Shown: positions 30,148 through 39,178 of the stretch, one piece after another
Layout: each line of letters starts with the position of its first letter
Position numbering within the stretch: the first letter of the stretch is position 1
NCBI RefSeq assembly: GCF_052057775.1
Contig: NZ_CP195121.1
Location: forward strand, 1,364,001 to 1,428,000
From: Methanococcoides sp052057775
Lineage (GTDB): Archaea; Halobacteriota; Methanosarcinia; Methanosarcinales; Methanosarcinaceae
Length of the DNA stretch: 64,000 bases
Direction of reading: 5' to 3'
Position numbers and translations under genes: made by a program
Notes under the pieces: generated by a model
What the model saw: only the letters and a program-made list of their open reading frames with translations
The model's database searches: none
Told to the model about the DNA's origin: nothing

Positions 30148-31893
30148 TTAAAGCTTCACACCTGCGTTCTCAAAGTCCTTCTTCCCATAGACGAGGTCGT
30201 ATATCACGTCCTCAATTCCATCGACGGGTGCTCTGACCTGTGCCATTGTATCACGGTCACGGATCGTCACGGTATTGTCCTCAAGGGTATCGTAATCGAT
30301 GGTTATGGAGTATGGTGTACCGATCTCATCGTTCCTGCGGTAGCGGCGACCGATGGCTCTTGAGTCATCGTATGTCACAAGCAGTCCGCGGTTTCGAAGT
30401 TTCTCTGCGATCTGCTTTGCAGGGTTCATCAGCTCTTCCCTTGTAAGCAATGGAAGCACAGCTACCTGCACAGGTGCTACCTCGTTACGGAACCTGAGAA
30501 CGATCCTCTCCTCTTCCTCTTCATCGCCTTCTACAGCTACCATCTCTTCTTCAAATGCGTGTTCCATTGTACAGTAGAGGATCCTGTCAATACCATAGGA
30601 TGGCTCGATCACATGTGGTACGATCTTTTCACCGCTGACCTTTACGGTTTCCTGTGCATAGGAAATGATCTCTGAAGGCACTGTGAACTCTTCACCACCG
30701 ACGGTGACCTTTATTTCATCTTTGTCAAGCTCTTCTGAGCTTAATTCTTTAAGTGCATCTGCAACAGCCTTTGCCTTTCCTTTGAAAAGAGGTCCCAGCT
30801 TGCCCATGTCAGGCTTGACCACGAACTGTTCGATCATCTTTGGTTCATCGTACTCTATGTGGATCACAAGTTCAGTACCGCTTGTTTTTGCATGTGCCAT
30901 CAGGTCATAGTCGGTCCTGTCCGCAATTCCGACGACCTCGATCCAGCCGAACCTGTCCGTCAGGATCTCAGCATCCCAGCAATCGATGGCGTAGTGTGCC
31001 ATCTCGTCCTTCTGGTGCTGCCTGAACCTGAGCTTGTCAGCAGCAATACCGACGCGCTGAAGGAAGTTGTTTGTAAGTGCAATGTGGTATGCCAGGAACT
31101 CATGTGCAATGATCTTCTTGTCTATCGCTTCCCTGACGGTCATCTGCTCGATAACGCCTTTTTGCTGTGCTTCATCAGAATAGAGGCTTAATGTAACACC
31201 CTCGAACCTTCCGATATTCGGGTGTGTCTTTTCCTGTGGGTGTGTGAAGATCTCAGCCTCTGCCTGTGTGAACTCACGAAGTCTTATAACACCCTGCCTT
31301 GGAGATATCTCGTTACGGTAGGATTTGCCTATCTGTGTTGCACCAAAAGGCAGTTTTTCACGGTAATAGCGAGAAAGCCTCTGGAAGTTCACGAACATTC
31401 CCTGTGCAGTCTCAGGGCGCATGTAACCCTGCCTGCCGGTGCCGGGGCCGATGCTTGTCTTGAACATCAGGTTGAACTCATAGGCCTCTCCGAGATCGCC
31501 GCCACATTCAGGGCATTTGATGTCGTTCTCTTTGATAAGCCTGTCAAGTTCCTCGTTGCTCAGAGCATCTGCAACTTCTACGATCTTATCAACAAGGTGG
31601 TCTGCCCTGAAAGCTTCACCACATTCCTTGCATTCACAGAGCGGATCGGAAAAACCTCCGACGTGGCCGGATGCAACGAACACATCTTCTATACCGATGG
31701 TGGGTGTCTCGATCTCCATGAACCCTTCCCGGATCACATAGAGCTCACGCCAGATCTGTTCGATCCTGCGCTTCAGAGTGCTTCCAAGGGGTCCGTAATC
31801 GTAAAATCCTGCAGTACCTCCGTAAAGCTCAAAGGAGTTCCACAGAAAACCTCGTCTTTTTGCCAGTTCAATTACCTGTTCATACCTGTCCAT
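30148..31893 (-). CDS. glyS: glycyl-tRNA synthetase
   Basis: 581 residues of the archaeal/eukaryal class II dimeric type. It opens with RRGFLWNSFELYGGTAGFYD and has a zinc-site candidate in CKECGEAF ... CPECGGDL (near residues 88-140). Motif 2 includes GKSYRNEISPRQGVIRLREF (near 190) and motif 3 IEPSYGIDRILYC (near 410). A C-terminal anticodon-binding domain includes VAVLPLL. GAGGATCTATC precedes the ATG. Complete. Confidence 0.97.
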   Translation of the reverse strand: MDRYEQVIELAKRRGFLWNSFELYGGTAGFYDYGPLGSTLKRRIEQIWRELYVIREGFMEIETPTIGIEDVFVASGHVGGFSDPLCECKECGEAFRADHLVDKIVEVADALSNEELDRLIKENDIKCPECGGDLGEAYEFNLMFKTSIGPGTGRQGYMRPETAQGMFVNFQRLSRYYREKLPFGATQIGKSYRNEISPRQGVIRLREFTQAEAEIFTHPQEKTHPNIGRFEGVTLSLYSDEAQQKGVIEQMTVREAIDKKIIAHEFLAYHIALTNNFLQRVGIAADKLRFRQHQKDEMAHYAIDCWDAEILTDRFGWIEVVGIADRTDYDLMAHAKTSGTELVIHIEYDEPKMIEQFVVKPDMGKLGPLFKGKAKAVADALKELSSEELDKDEIKVTVGGEEFTVPSEIISYAQETVKVSGEKIVPHVIEPSYGIDRILYCTMEHAFEEEMVAVEGDEEEEERIVLRFRNEVAPVQVAVLPLLTREELMNPAKQIAEKLRNRGLLVTYDDSRAIGRRYRRNDEIGTPYSITIDYDTLEDNTVTIRDRDTMAQVRAPVDGIEDVIYDLVYGKKDFENAGVKL

Positions 31894-32247
31894 GATAGAT
31901 CCTCATAAGTTCGCGATCATATTGCCGGGGGTCTTTATTTGATGTATCTTTGGTTTTCCGGTTCTGATCCAAAGAAAACCTGAAGCCCCTTTTTCATTTT
32001 CGCTTTTTTAAATATGTTTGCGGGTTTATATTCTGATAAACTCCCTTTCCACATATAAATTTGTGTCTGTTGGTTGAGGGCCCCAATGCAAAAATTCCTT
32101 TATGGCAGGCTTTCCTTAGAGTTATCTGGATGTTTTCTGTTGGATTTTTTTCTTTTATTCTAATTTGTTCTTTTCACAAAATTCCATCATCATTATTATC
32201 ATAGGCGGCAAAACCCTTATATATGAATTAGAACATAGAATAATTTA
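31894..32247. other. gene-free stretch left of the small RNA pair
   Basis: AT-rich, no open frame worth calling. It ends with the promoter of the first small RNA (AAAACC then CTTATATATG, 32210-32225). Confidence 0.6.
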
Positions 32248-32325
32248 GGCAAGACCGAAGAAAATCATATCGTACCACCACCACCACAAACTGATTTTTA
32301 TTGGTCATTCCATCACGGTCTTGCT
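32248..32325 (+). ncRNA. structured small RNA, copy 1
   Basis: About 78 bases closed by a 10-bp stem (GCAAGACCG / CGGTCTTGC). The inside holds ACCACCACCACCAC and a small hairpin around CTGATTTTTATTGG. A BRE-TATA (CTTATATATG) stands about 25-30 bases upstream, matching a start at the stem base, and a T-rich stretch follows. A second copy lies 256 bp on with changes that keep the stem. Nothing here can code. The C-rich loop could pair with GGTGG-type ribosome sites; that is inference. I do not recognise the family. Confidence 0.7.
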
Positions 32326-32503
32326 ATACTCTTCATTCTTTCTTGATTCTCTGAATTTGAACTTTGTTTTTCTTTCAGATTTCTGATCATCACTTAGTAA
32401 AATTAATATCTCTAATTATGAGTTAAAGTCAATCATTTTAAAAGCCTATAAACTAAAACAATTTAGAAAATGATATATAGTAATTAATATATTGATATAG
32501 TCA

Positions 32504-32576
32504 AGCAAGATCGATAAATCATATTGTACCACCACTACTAACTGATTTTGTTGGTTATTCCATCACCGGTCTTGCT
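32504..32576 (+). ncRNA. structured small RNA, copy 2
   Basis: 73 bases with the same architecture as copy 1. The stem is AGCAAGATCG / CCGGTCTTGCT, the loop GTACCACCACTACTAAC, the inner hairpin AACTGATTTTGTTGGTT, and the right arm ATTCCATCAC is shared. A TATA-like GATATATAG (32472-32480) lies about 25 bases ahead. In the stem a C of copy 1 is T here, which keeps a G-T pair. Loop differences (ACCACCACC to ACTACTAAC) suggest different targets. Confidence 0.68.
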
Positions 32577-32738
32577 ATCCTTATCACTTCTTTAGCATTT
32601 TCTGGTCGTTTCCTTTGTACATGATAGCCAAGGCTATTCTGTAAAGTTCCTGACAAAAAGAAGATAATTAAAACTAAAATTGAAACTAAAAAAAAGTGCC
32701 GGATTTACCAGCACTTGATTGTGTGATATTTTTTATTC

Positions 32739-33530
32739 TCAGTCTTCCATAGCTTCTTCTGCTGTCATTCCGCCGTGGACGACCTTTGAGATCCTTGTGA
32801 CAAGTCTTGTAGGGTCATCTGACTGGAAAACGTTCCTGCCCATTGCGACACCCTTGCAGCCGACCTGAAGTGCATCGTAGACCATTTCAAGTATTTCCTT
32901 TTCGGTGTCCATCTGAGGACCGCCAGCGATAACGACAGGGACAGGGCAACCATCAATGACCTCTTTGAAGGAGTCTGGGTCGCCGGTGTAGCTTGTCTTG
33001 ACGATGTCGGCACCAAGTTCAGCACCCACCCTTGCTGCATGCTTCACGTATTCTACGTCAGTCTCGGATACAACTTTTGCACCCCTTGGGTATGTCATTG
33101 CAAGAAGTGGCATTCCCCATTCGTCACATTTCTTTGCGGTATATCCGAGATCCTGAAGCATTTCCGCTTCGTCGTCAGCACCGACGTTGATGTGAACTGA
33201 GACCGCATCAGCACCTACCTTTATAGCTTCCTCAACGGTGGTGACAAGGACCTTGTGGTTTGGATCAGGGCCGAGTGCTGTGGAACCGGAGAGGTGGATG
33301 ATAAGTCCTACATCCCTTCCATAGCCGCGGTGACCGTGTTTAGCAAGTCCCATGTGGCCAAGGACAGCGTTAGCCCCGCCCTCTGCAACCTTGTTTACAG
33401 TTGATGGCATGTCGATAAGACCTTTGATAGGTCCTGCTCCAACGCCGTGGTCCATTGGTATTATTATAGCATTACCCGTATTTCTGTCGAAAATACGCTC
33501 CATCCTGACAGATTTGCCAATTTCACTCAT
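32739..33530 (-). CDS. ADH synthase / class I aldolase-like enzyme of archaeal shikimate entry
   Basis: 263 residues of the FBP aldolase class I (DhnA) superfamily. It begins GKSVRMERIFDRNTGNAIII and has PMDHGVGAGPIKGL near residue 26. The Schiff-base lysine region is GADIVKTSYTGDP (near 177), and the phosphate site is VVIAGGPQMDTEKE. Closest pattern: 2-amino-3,7-dideoxy-D-threo-hept-6-ulosonate (ADH) synthase, the first step of methanogen aromatic amino acid synthesis. A plain fructose-bisphosphate aldolase is the alternative. The 3-dehydroquinate synthase partner is not adjacent. Confidence 0.85.
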   Translation of the reverse strand: MSEIGKSVRMERIFDRNTGNAIIIPMDHGVGAGPIKGLIDMPSTVNKVAEGGANAVLGHMGLAKHGHRGYGRDVGLIIHLSGSTALGPDPNHKVLVTTVEEAIKVGADAVSVHINVGADDEAEMLQDLGYTAKKCDEWGMPLLAMTYPRGAKVVSETDVEYVKHAARVGAELGADIVKTSYTGDPDSFKEVIDGCPVPVVIAGGPQMDTEKEILEMVYDALQVGCKGVAMGRNVFQSDDPTRLVTRISKVVHGGMTAEEAMED

Positions 33531-33589
33531 GCTATGGGAGATACCTATTATATTACATATCCTTTACGTAGTTGCTACTGTCTGCCATG

Positions 33590-34102
33590 TCAGAGATTCT
33601 CATGCTGATATCTTCCACAATAGCCTTCTTCAACTTCTGTGTGAAGGTGGTAGAAAAGCAGCTGCATTATGCGTGCATCTTTCTGAAGATCGAATCCATC
33701 GGTATTGTAAACTACCAGCATGCATTCGCTTCTTCCGCAATATCCTGCATCCCATACTGCGGTCTCAAGGGTAGCTCCGCATCTGATCAGGCTGGAACGT
33801 GGCTTTGCAATGGCAGCCAATGTTTTTGGTATGTTGACGACCTCGTTCAGAAGTACTTTGTAGATTCCCGGTTCGAGGTGGATCCATCCATTCTCGTCAA
33901 AGTCGATACTGTTGCCATCGGAGATCCTTCTTCCTGAGTTATCAAAATCTACTGCACCTGCACCTTCGATGGTCCTGACTTCCTGGAGCGTCATTTCCAC
34001 GCCATTGGGCTGGAGTTGGGTATCCATATCGATCATGTTCTCAACCAGTGGAGGATTTGCAAGTACAAGTTCCCTAAGTTCATTTTTTGATAAGAGGGTC
34101 AT
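33590..34102 (-). CDS. dut: dUTPase / dCTP deaminase family nucleotidohydrolase
   Basis: 170 residues of the trimeric dUTPase/Dcd fold: QPNGVEMTLQEVRTI, the AAIAKPRSSLIRCGATLETA motif (near residue 95) and VWDAGYCGRSECMLVVYN. Archaeal relatives hydrolyse dUTP, some after dCTP deamination. I prefer the ATG at 34102 (MTLLSKNEL), which matches relatives. The frame also permits 34135, with no better ribosome site. It is upstream of, and on the same strand as, the ADH synthase gene. Confidence 0.87.
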   Translation of the reverse strand: MTLLSKNELRELVLANPPLVENMIDMDTQLQPNGVEMTLQEVRTIEGAGAVDFDNSGRRISDGNSIDFDENGWIHLEPGIYKVLLNEVVNIPKTLAAIAKPRSSLIRCGATLETAVWDAGYCGRSECMLVVYNTDGFDLQKDARIMQLLFYHLHTEVEEGYCGRYQHENL

Positions 34103-34187
34103 AGCTATCTGATAGGCTGGATCGGTTATTATCATTTCGGGGTATTCCTGTTTGTGCTCATGCAGATCGGTTCCCGTATCAATTTAG

Positions 34188-34225
34188 TTGTTTGTTTGTT
34201 TGTTTGTTTGTTTGTTTGTTTGTTT
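34188..34225 (+). repeat. TTGT tetranucleotide microsatellite
   Basis: About nine and a half uninterrupted copies of TTGT lie in the spacer between the divergent dut and MEDS-kinase genes, roughly 160 bases before the kinase start. Confidence 0.95.
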
Positions 34226-34384
34226 TAATATCTTATTTTTCAGGGTAACATTTATATAACAATATGCAATCAAGACGAAATTGATTTATGTAAAGTTAAT
34301 TTGTTTTAACTTTATGATTCTCTCGCATCTTTCGCATTTCACTCCTCCCAAAAACGACTTACTAAGAATTCCGGTGGCAACAAC

Positions 34385-36499
34385 ATGCAAGAATATTCAC
34401 AAAAAATGATCCTTCCTATATCCGACGTTCCGCATGGTGAGAACATTACTCTTGTATACAGGAACGGTGACAAAGTGCTTGATTTTGTCTCGTCCTTTTT
34501 GAGGTCGGGCTTCAAACATAATGACCTTTGCCTCTGGATAACACCCGGTGTGAAGGATACTGAGGTACCGGATGCTCTATTCAAGGAGAAGACCATATTT
34601 GTAAACCAGAAGTCCTTCTCCTCGAACTTCGATCTTGTTCTTATGAACCCTGATCTGCTTTCGGATGCAGAAAAATTTTGCAATGCAGTTCTGGACCTTA
34701 TAGAAAAGAAGTACAGTTCCGCTCTCAAATGCGGATTCAATGGTCTGAGGATTAATATTGATCTTATCGCTGATGAAGGGCAAATGCTTCCTTTCTTAAG
34801 ACAGTGTCGGAAAGCTATAATATCCGCAACCTCCGATATTGAGCTCACGACACTGTTCACATGCCCACTGGAATTCTTTTCCTCATCAGATGTCTTTGAA
34901 CTGATGGATGATCGTGAAAACACTATTATGAAAAAGAATGGCCTGTGGACCACAATGACAGACCTGCTTAGCAGCAAGTACAGGAAACATTTGCGTTCTT
35001 CTCCGGAGCTGATGAAGAAGGAAAAGGAACTGAAGTCCATATACAGGAACAGTCCCGTCGTTGCATTTCTCAGGAATTCGAAAAACGGTTTCCCGCTAGA
35101 GTACATCTCAGAGAATATCTCTCAGTTCGGATATTCTGCAGAGGACCTGATGTCCCACAAGGTCCTTTATGAAGACCTGATCCATCCCTGGGATCTGGAC
35201 GATTATTTCATGACCTTTTCCGAGTGCATCAAAAACGGAAATACTGAGTTTACAAAGGAGTACAGGATACTGGATCGCGAAGCCAATACCCGCTGGGTTA
35301 CAGAGACCTCCCTGATAGAGAAGGACAGTTCCGGGAAGCCAGCTCGTTTCCAGGGCATCATTGTCGATATCACGGATAGGAAACTTGCAGAGGAAGCTTT
35401 GAAAAAGTCCGAGCACAAGTTCAAGGCCCTTTTTGAGAATACCAATGATCCTGTGATCCTCTATGACCTGGATGGCAATATCTTTGAAGTCAACAGCAAA
35501 GCATGCGAGTATCTGGGCTACAGCAGGGAAGCCCTGCTTGAAATGAACATAAAGGAAACGTATTCTCCTGACTGTGCAGCGAATTTCGGCAAGAGGGTAG
35601 CAGAAGTTTGCCGGAAGGAAAGTTGCATCTTTGAAATGGTCACCCTTCGAAAGGATGGTTCTGAAATTCCGGTAGAAATGAGTTCCCAGCTGATGGAATA
35701 CGATGGTATTCCTGCAATTCTGAGCATTTCAAGGAACATTAGTCAGCATAAAATGATAGAAAAGGCGCTGCTGGATGCAAAGAACGAGGCAGAGGCAGCC
35801 AACAGGTCAAAGAGCGAGTTCCTGACAAACATGAGCCATGAGCTTCGTACTCCGCTGAACTCTGTAATTGGATTTTCGGATATACTCCTTAATAATGAGG
35901 CAGGCTACCTCACTGAAAAGCAGATGAAATATATCTCTAATATCTCCAAAAGTGGAAAGCATCTGCTGAGTCTTATCAATGATATTCTTGACCTTTCTAA
36001 GATCGAAGCCGGTAAAATGGAACTTCAGCATGAAAAGTTCCGTTTCAGGGAAGTTCTGGATGATGTAAGGTCCATCGTCTCTTCTCTTGCAGAGAAAAAG
36101 CATATCTGCCTGAGCACCAGCATTGAAGCCGAGGACATCTGCATCAAAGCTGACCGCCTGAAAGTGACCCAGGTTCTTTTCAATCTCGTATCCAATGCCA
36201 TCAAATTCACACCAGAAGGTGGCTCAGTAATGATAAGGGCAGAAAAAGAGGCTGAAACCCTTGTCATCAAGGTAGAGGACACAGGCATAGGGATACCGGA
36301 GTCAGCTCAGTGCGATCTGTTCAAACCATTTTCACAGCTTGACGCATCTGCGAATCGTCAGTTTGGAGGAACAGGTCTTGGTCTGTCCCTGGCTAAGAAG
36401 CTGGTCAGGTTACATGGTGGGGAGATCTGGGTCGAAAGTGAAGCTGGTAATGGTAGTGTGTTTGGGTTCAGCGTTCCTTTGTCTCCTGAAATGTCCTGA
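34385..36499 (+). CDS. MEDS-PAS-PAS histidine kinase
   Basis: 704 residues, apparently soluble. An N-terminal MEDS domain (about 10-190; includes ITLVYRNGDKVLDFVSSFLR) of the type found in DcmR-like sensors is followed by two PAS domains (about 225-345 and 350-460). Then come HisKA (SHELRTPLNSVIGFSDILL, near 490) and HATPase_c (NLVSNAIKFTPEGG; DTGIGIP; GGTGLGLSLAKK). MEDS domains are linked to sensing of one-carbon or hydrocarbon compounds, which would suit a methylotrophic methanogen, but the ligand is unknown. GGTGG precedes the ATG. Confidence 0.92.
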   Translation: MQEYSQKMILPISDVPHGENITLVYRNGDKVLDFVSSFLRSGFKHNDLCLWITPGVKDTEVPDALFKEKTIFVNQKSFSSNFDLVLMNPDLLSDAEKFCNAVLDLIEKKYSSALKCGFNGLRINIDLIADEGQMLPFLRQCRKAIISATSDIELTTLFTCPLEFFSSSDVFELMDDRENTIMKKNGLWTTMTDLLSSKYRKHLRSSPELMKKEKELKSIYRNSPVVAFLRNSKNGFPLEYISENISQFGYSAEDLMSHKVLYEDLIHPWDLDDYFMTFSECIKNGNTEFTKEYRILDREANTRWVTETSLIEKDSSGKPARFQGIIVDITDRKLAEEALKKSEHKFKALFENTNDPVILYDLDGNIFEVNSKACEYLGYSREALLEMNIKETYSPDCAANFGKRVAEVCRKESCIFEMVTLRKDGSEIPVEMSSQLMEYDGIPAILSISRNISQHKMIEKALLDAKNEAEAANRSKSEFLTNMSHELRTPLNSVIGFSDILLNNEAGYLTEKQMKYISNISKSGKHLLSLINDILDLSKIEAGKMELQHEKFRFREVLDDVRSIVSSLAEKKHICLSTSIEAEDICIKADRLKVTQVLFNLVSNAIKFTPEGGSVMIRAEKEAETLVIKVEDTGIGIPESAQCDLFKPFSQLDASANRQFGGTGLGLSLAKKLVRLHGGEIWVESEAGNGSVFGFSVPLSPEMS

Positions 36500-36616
36500 T
36501 ATGGGATCATCCTTACCTTACATCTTATACTCCCAAATCCAAAGCATATCTATTTCAGTTATAAACCCAAAATTTAACTTAACGATGAAAATTCTTTTTT
36601 CGTCAGGGGGTATAAT

Positions 36617-37156
36617 ATGAGCGATCTTAAGACCATAATCTATATTGTATTTACGTCTCTTCTACTACTGTCAGTCACAGGTTGTGTACAGCCTGATGAT
36701 GCCTCCATTTCTGAGCAGGAGGACCAAACAGTTGGCGAAGAACAACCTGCACTTTCCGCTGAGGAACAGTATACGATGTCTCAGGTCAATGCAGCTATTG
36801 AGCTGATAGAAGAGAAGGGCGAGCTGGCATTCCCTGAGTTCAGGGAGGCAGATAGTGAGTGGTTCCACGATGATTTCTATATATTCATCTGGAAGACAGA
36901 CGGACTGCGTGTTGTCTATCCGCCGGACCCGAGTGGTGAAGGGCAGTATATGAACGAACTTGTGGATTTCAACGACAAACCCATAGGTCAGATCTACATT
37001 GATATTGCTCTCAGCGAAGAAGGTGAGGGCTGGGTCGATTACTCCTGGCCAAAACCTGGTGAGGAAGACCCTTTAATGAAGCACACGTTCATCAAGAGGG
37101 CATCGATCGGGAACGAGACATATCTGTTGGGGTCCGGGTACTACGTGGAGGAGTGA
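36617..37156 (+). CDS. single-Cache-domain lipoprotein
   Basis: 179 residues. A signal peptide with lipobox (LLLLSVTGC, Cys at about 24) anchors it outside the membrane. The mature part has a single-Cache-2-like pattern: AIELIEEKGELAFPEFREAD, then WFHDDFYIFIWKTDGLRVVY and a GWVDYSWPKPGEED segment. Such domains bind small ligands and often feed histidine kinases, so the MEDS/PAS kinase just upstream is a possible partner. GGGGGTATAAT precedes the ATG. Confidence 0.82.
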   Translation: MSDLKTIIYIVFTSLLLLSVTGCVQPDDASISEQEDQTVGEEQPALSAEEQYTMSQVNAAIELIEEKGELAFPEFREADSEWFHDDFYIFIWKTDGLRVVYPPDPSGEGQYMNELVDFNDKPIGQIYIDIALSEEGEGWVDYSWPKPGEEDPLMKHTFIKRASIGNETYLLGSGYYVEE

Positions 37157-37240
37157 GGTGTGCTAAGGGACTGACCGGGATGATTTAATTGGTATAAACT
37201 ATACTTCGGAACAGAAACCTACAATTTAAGGTGAATTGAA

Positions 37241-37927
37241 ATGACAAATCACATTGCAGATTTATCACAGTCCAAAGCTGCAATAGTTGCAGGAATTGGA
37301 CTTCTGGGAATGACCATATTTGCTATTGTTGCTCATTATTTAATTCTCCCTGATCTTATTGTACCGGGGGATACAGCAACAACAGCAAATAATATTATTG
37401 CTGGTGATTTTCTGTTCCGGGTTGCTATCTGTAGCTACCTTATAGTGATCATTTTTGATGTGGTGGTTGCCTGGGCACTTTATATTCTGCTCAAACCGGT
37501 GAACAGCGCTCTCTCATTGCTTACTGCCTGGTCCCGTTTGGTGTATGCAGCTATTTTTGGAGTCGCTCTGGCTGATCTTTTTGCTGTTCTGCAGCTTTTA
37601 AGTGGGGCTGATTATCTGGCATCATTTGAAACAGATCAGTTGCATGCTCAGATGATGCTATCTCTAAGTGCTTTTGATCAGATGTGGGATATTGGATTCA
37701 TATTTTTTGGGCTTCATCTTGTGCTGCTGGGTTATTTGGTTTTCAAGTCAGACTATATTCCCGGAATTCTGGGTGTCTTTCTGATAATTGCAGGTTTAAG
37801 TTATCTTATTGATTATTTTGCGATTTTTCTTTTCCCGGGTTTCGATATGGCAATCAGTCAGAGTCTGGGTTGGGGAGAATTGTTGTTTATGCTCTGGCTT
37901 TTGTTGAAAGGAGGTAAGATTCCCTAA
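37241..37927 (+). CDS. DUF4386-family membrane protein
   Basis: 228 residues, six predicted membrane segments. The typical pattern is an N-terminal SKAAIVAGIGLLGMTIFAI, then ALYILLKPVNSALSLL and WDIGFIFFGLHLVLLGYLVF, ending with YLIDYFAIFLFPGFD. Function unknown. AAGGTGAATTGAA precedes the ATG. It is the last ordinary gene before the integrated elements. Confidence 0.85.
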   Translation: MTNHIADLSQSKAAIVAGIGLLGMTIFAIVAHYLILPDLIVPGDTATTANNIIAGDFLFRVAICSYLIVIIFDVVVAWALYILLKPVNSALSLLTAWSRLVYAAIFGVALADLFAVLQLLSGADYLASFETDQLHAQMMLSLSAFDQMWDIGFIFFGLHLVLLGYLVFKSDYIPGILGVFLIIAGLSYLIDYFAIFLFPGFDMAISQSLGWGELLFMLWLLLKGGKIP

Positions 37928-38001
37928 ATGGGATCATGAGGTCGCATGCGTAATATTACACTCTGCATACTCCAGATCACGCTTCTGGAGCGCGGACCGA
38001 G

Positions 38002-39027
38002 GTGATGAGCTACGCTCAACACCTCACTAATAGCAAAAAGGAAGCTTCAAGAGTTGAATCAAAATTACAAAAACAAAGCTCTTCATTGCGAAAACCAAAA
38101 GAATGGGGTTGTGGTGGGCCCGGGGAGATTCGGACACCCTACCTCCGCCGTGTGAAGCCTAATGATGCCGAAAACACAACAATTTCTTGTCTCAATATAT
38201 CGGACCAAACATTGAGAATTGATACTGCAGTGGTACAGGATGAATGTCTTAATGATTTTTGGAATACTTCTAAGGATGCATTCCATGAATGGTTGCATCT
38301 CAGAGATATCTCGAAGCACACTAAGCAAAATTACCGAAGTGCTTTGAGAACTTTCTTTGAAAACAACGTGGTGCAAAAACCGAACGACTTCAGGAAATTG
38401 AAGTTAAAAGACAAGGAATCACGTGGATTACGTAATTTGTTTAACTTTTGTGAAGATGAAGAAATAGAAGATGTGGCAGGCTATAACATCGACAGGTGGA
38501 GGCGATTCATAAAGATCAGGAAATCGGGAGTTGTGGAGGTCTATGTTACTGATGAAGAAATCAAAGAGGCCTACAATGCTTGTCCTGAAGCATTGAAACC
38601 TGTGTTCCGCCTTCTAGTTTATTCTGGAAATAGGGCTACACATATTCATAAGATGTTGGAGAATTTTGATGAACGCAACATCATCATAGACGGAAACGTT
38701 GCACATTATCCTACTTCATCCTTCTCTAAAGGCAAGAAAAAGACATTTCATGTGTATTTTCCAATTTCATTCATCCCTGAACTTAAAACCATTGGCAAGC
38801 CTAGATGTTACTATAACATTACAGAGAAGATCCGACAAGGCCGTGTTTCTGCAAAAACTATCCGTAAATGGCATTTGAACATGATGATCAAGGATGGAGT
38901 TACAGAAAGCATTGCTGATTTCATTCAAGGTAGAGCTGCAACCACAGTTGGCAGTGCACATTACTTGAATAAAGTTCAAAGGGCAACGGAGGAATATGCT
39001 AAAGTGATCGATCAATTTCCAATATGA
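38002..39027 (+). CDS. SSV-type integrase, C-terminal part (element A), fused to upstream sequence
   Basis: The true integrase part starts at the att core and runs about 290 residues. The tyrosine recombinase features are LLVYSGNRATHIHK (catalytic Arg), SKGKKKTFHVYFP, SAKTIRKWHLNMM and GSAHYLNKV with the nucleophile Tyr. The frame continues leftward through the tRNA remnant (GPGEIRTPYLRRVK is tRNA-encoded) into a charged stretch (SRVESKLQKQSSSLRKPKE) that resembles the tail of the N-terminal fragment at 53.4 kb. This may be the trace of a third, older element. It is similar throughout to the element B copy. The GTG/ATG near 38002 is unlikely to be a natural start. Confidence 0.82.
   Translation: MMSYAQHLTNSKKEASRVESKLQKQSSSLRKPKEWGCGGPGEIRTPYLRRVKPNDAENTTISCLNISDQTLRIDTAVVQDECLNDFWNTSKDAFHEWLHLRDISKHTKQNYRSALRTFFENNVVQKPNDFRKLKLKDKESRGLRNLFNFCEDEEIEDVAGYNIDRWRRFIKIRKSGVVEVYVTDEEIKEAYNACPEALKPVFRLLVYSGNRATHIHKMLENFDERNIIIDGNVAHYPTSSFSKGKKKTFHVYFPISFIPELKTIGKPRCYYNITEKIRQGRVSAKTIRKWHLNMMIKDGVTESIADFIQGRAATTVGSAHYLNKVQRATEEYAKVIDQFPI
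38115..38157 (-). other. att copy 1: remnant of the 3' half of tRNA-Val
   Basis: 43 bases match the 3' half of the intact tRNA-Val(CAC) at 53539-53581, from the acceptor through the T-arm to the anticodon. They are decayed at several positions (for example TTCGAAT has become TCCGAAT). The 16-base core CCTCCGCCGTGTGAAG (38142-38157) is exact. It marks the left end of element A. Confidence 0.88.
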
Positions 39028-39178
39028 TTGAATCTTTATATCTAATTGTCCAGGGTGAGTTCAGCGCTTTTGGAGTCGTTGGATTTTTTGTGTCACTGAT
39101 TCTGAGTGCCTATACACTGAGAAGTTCTTTATGATAAAAAAGTGTGGAGTTGTTCACTCCACTTTAAAGGTAGATCGA

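Noticed and set aside
9754..37991. Shared 12-mer GCTCCAGAAGCG after the rRNA operon and, inverted, just before element A
   Set aside because: The similarity does not extend beyond the 12 bases, so chance is likely.
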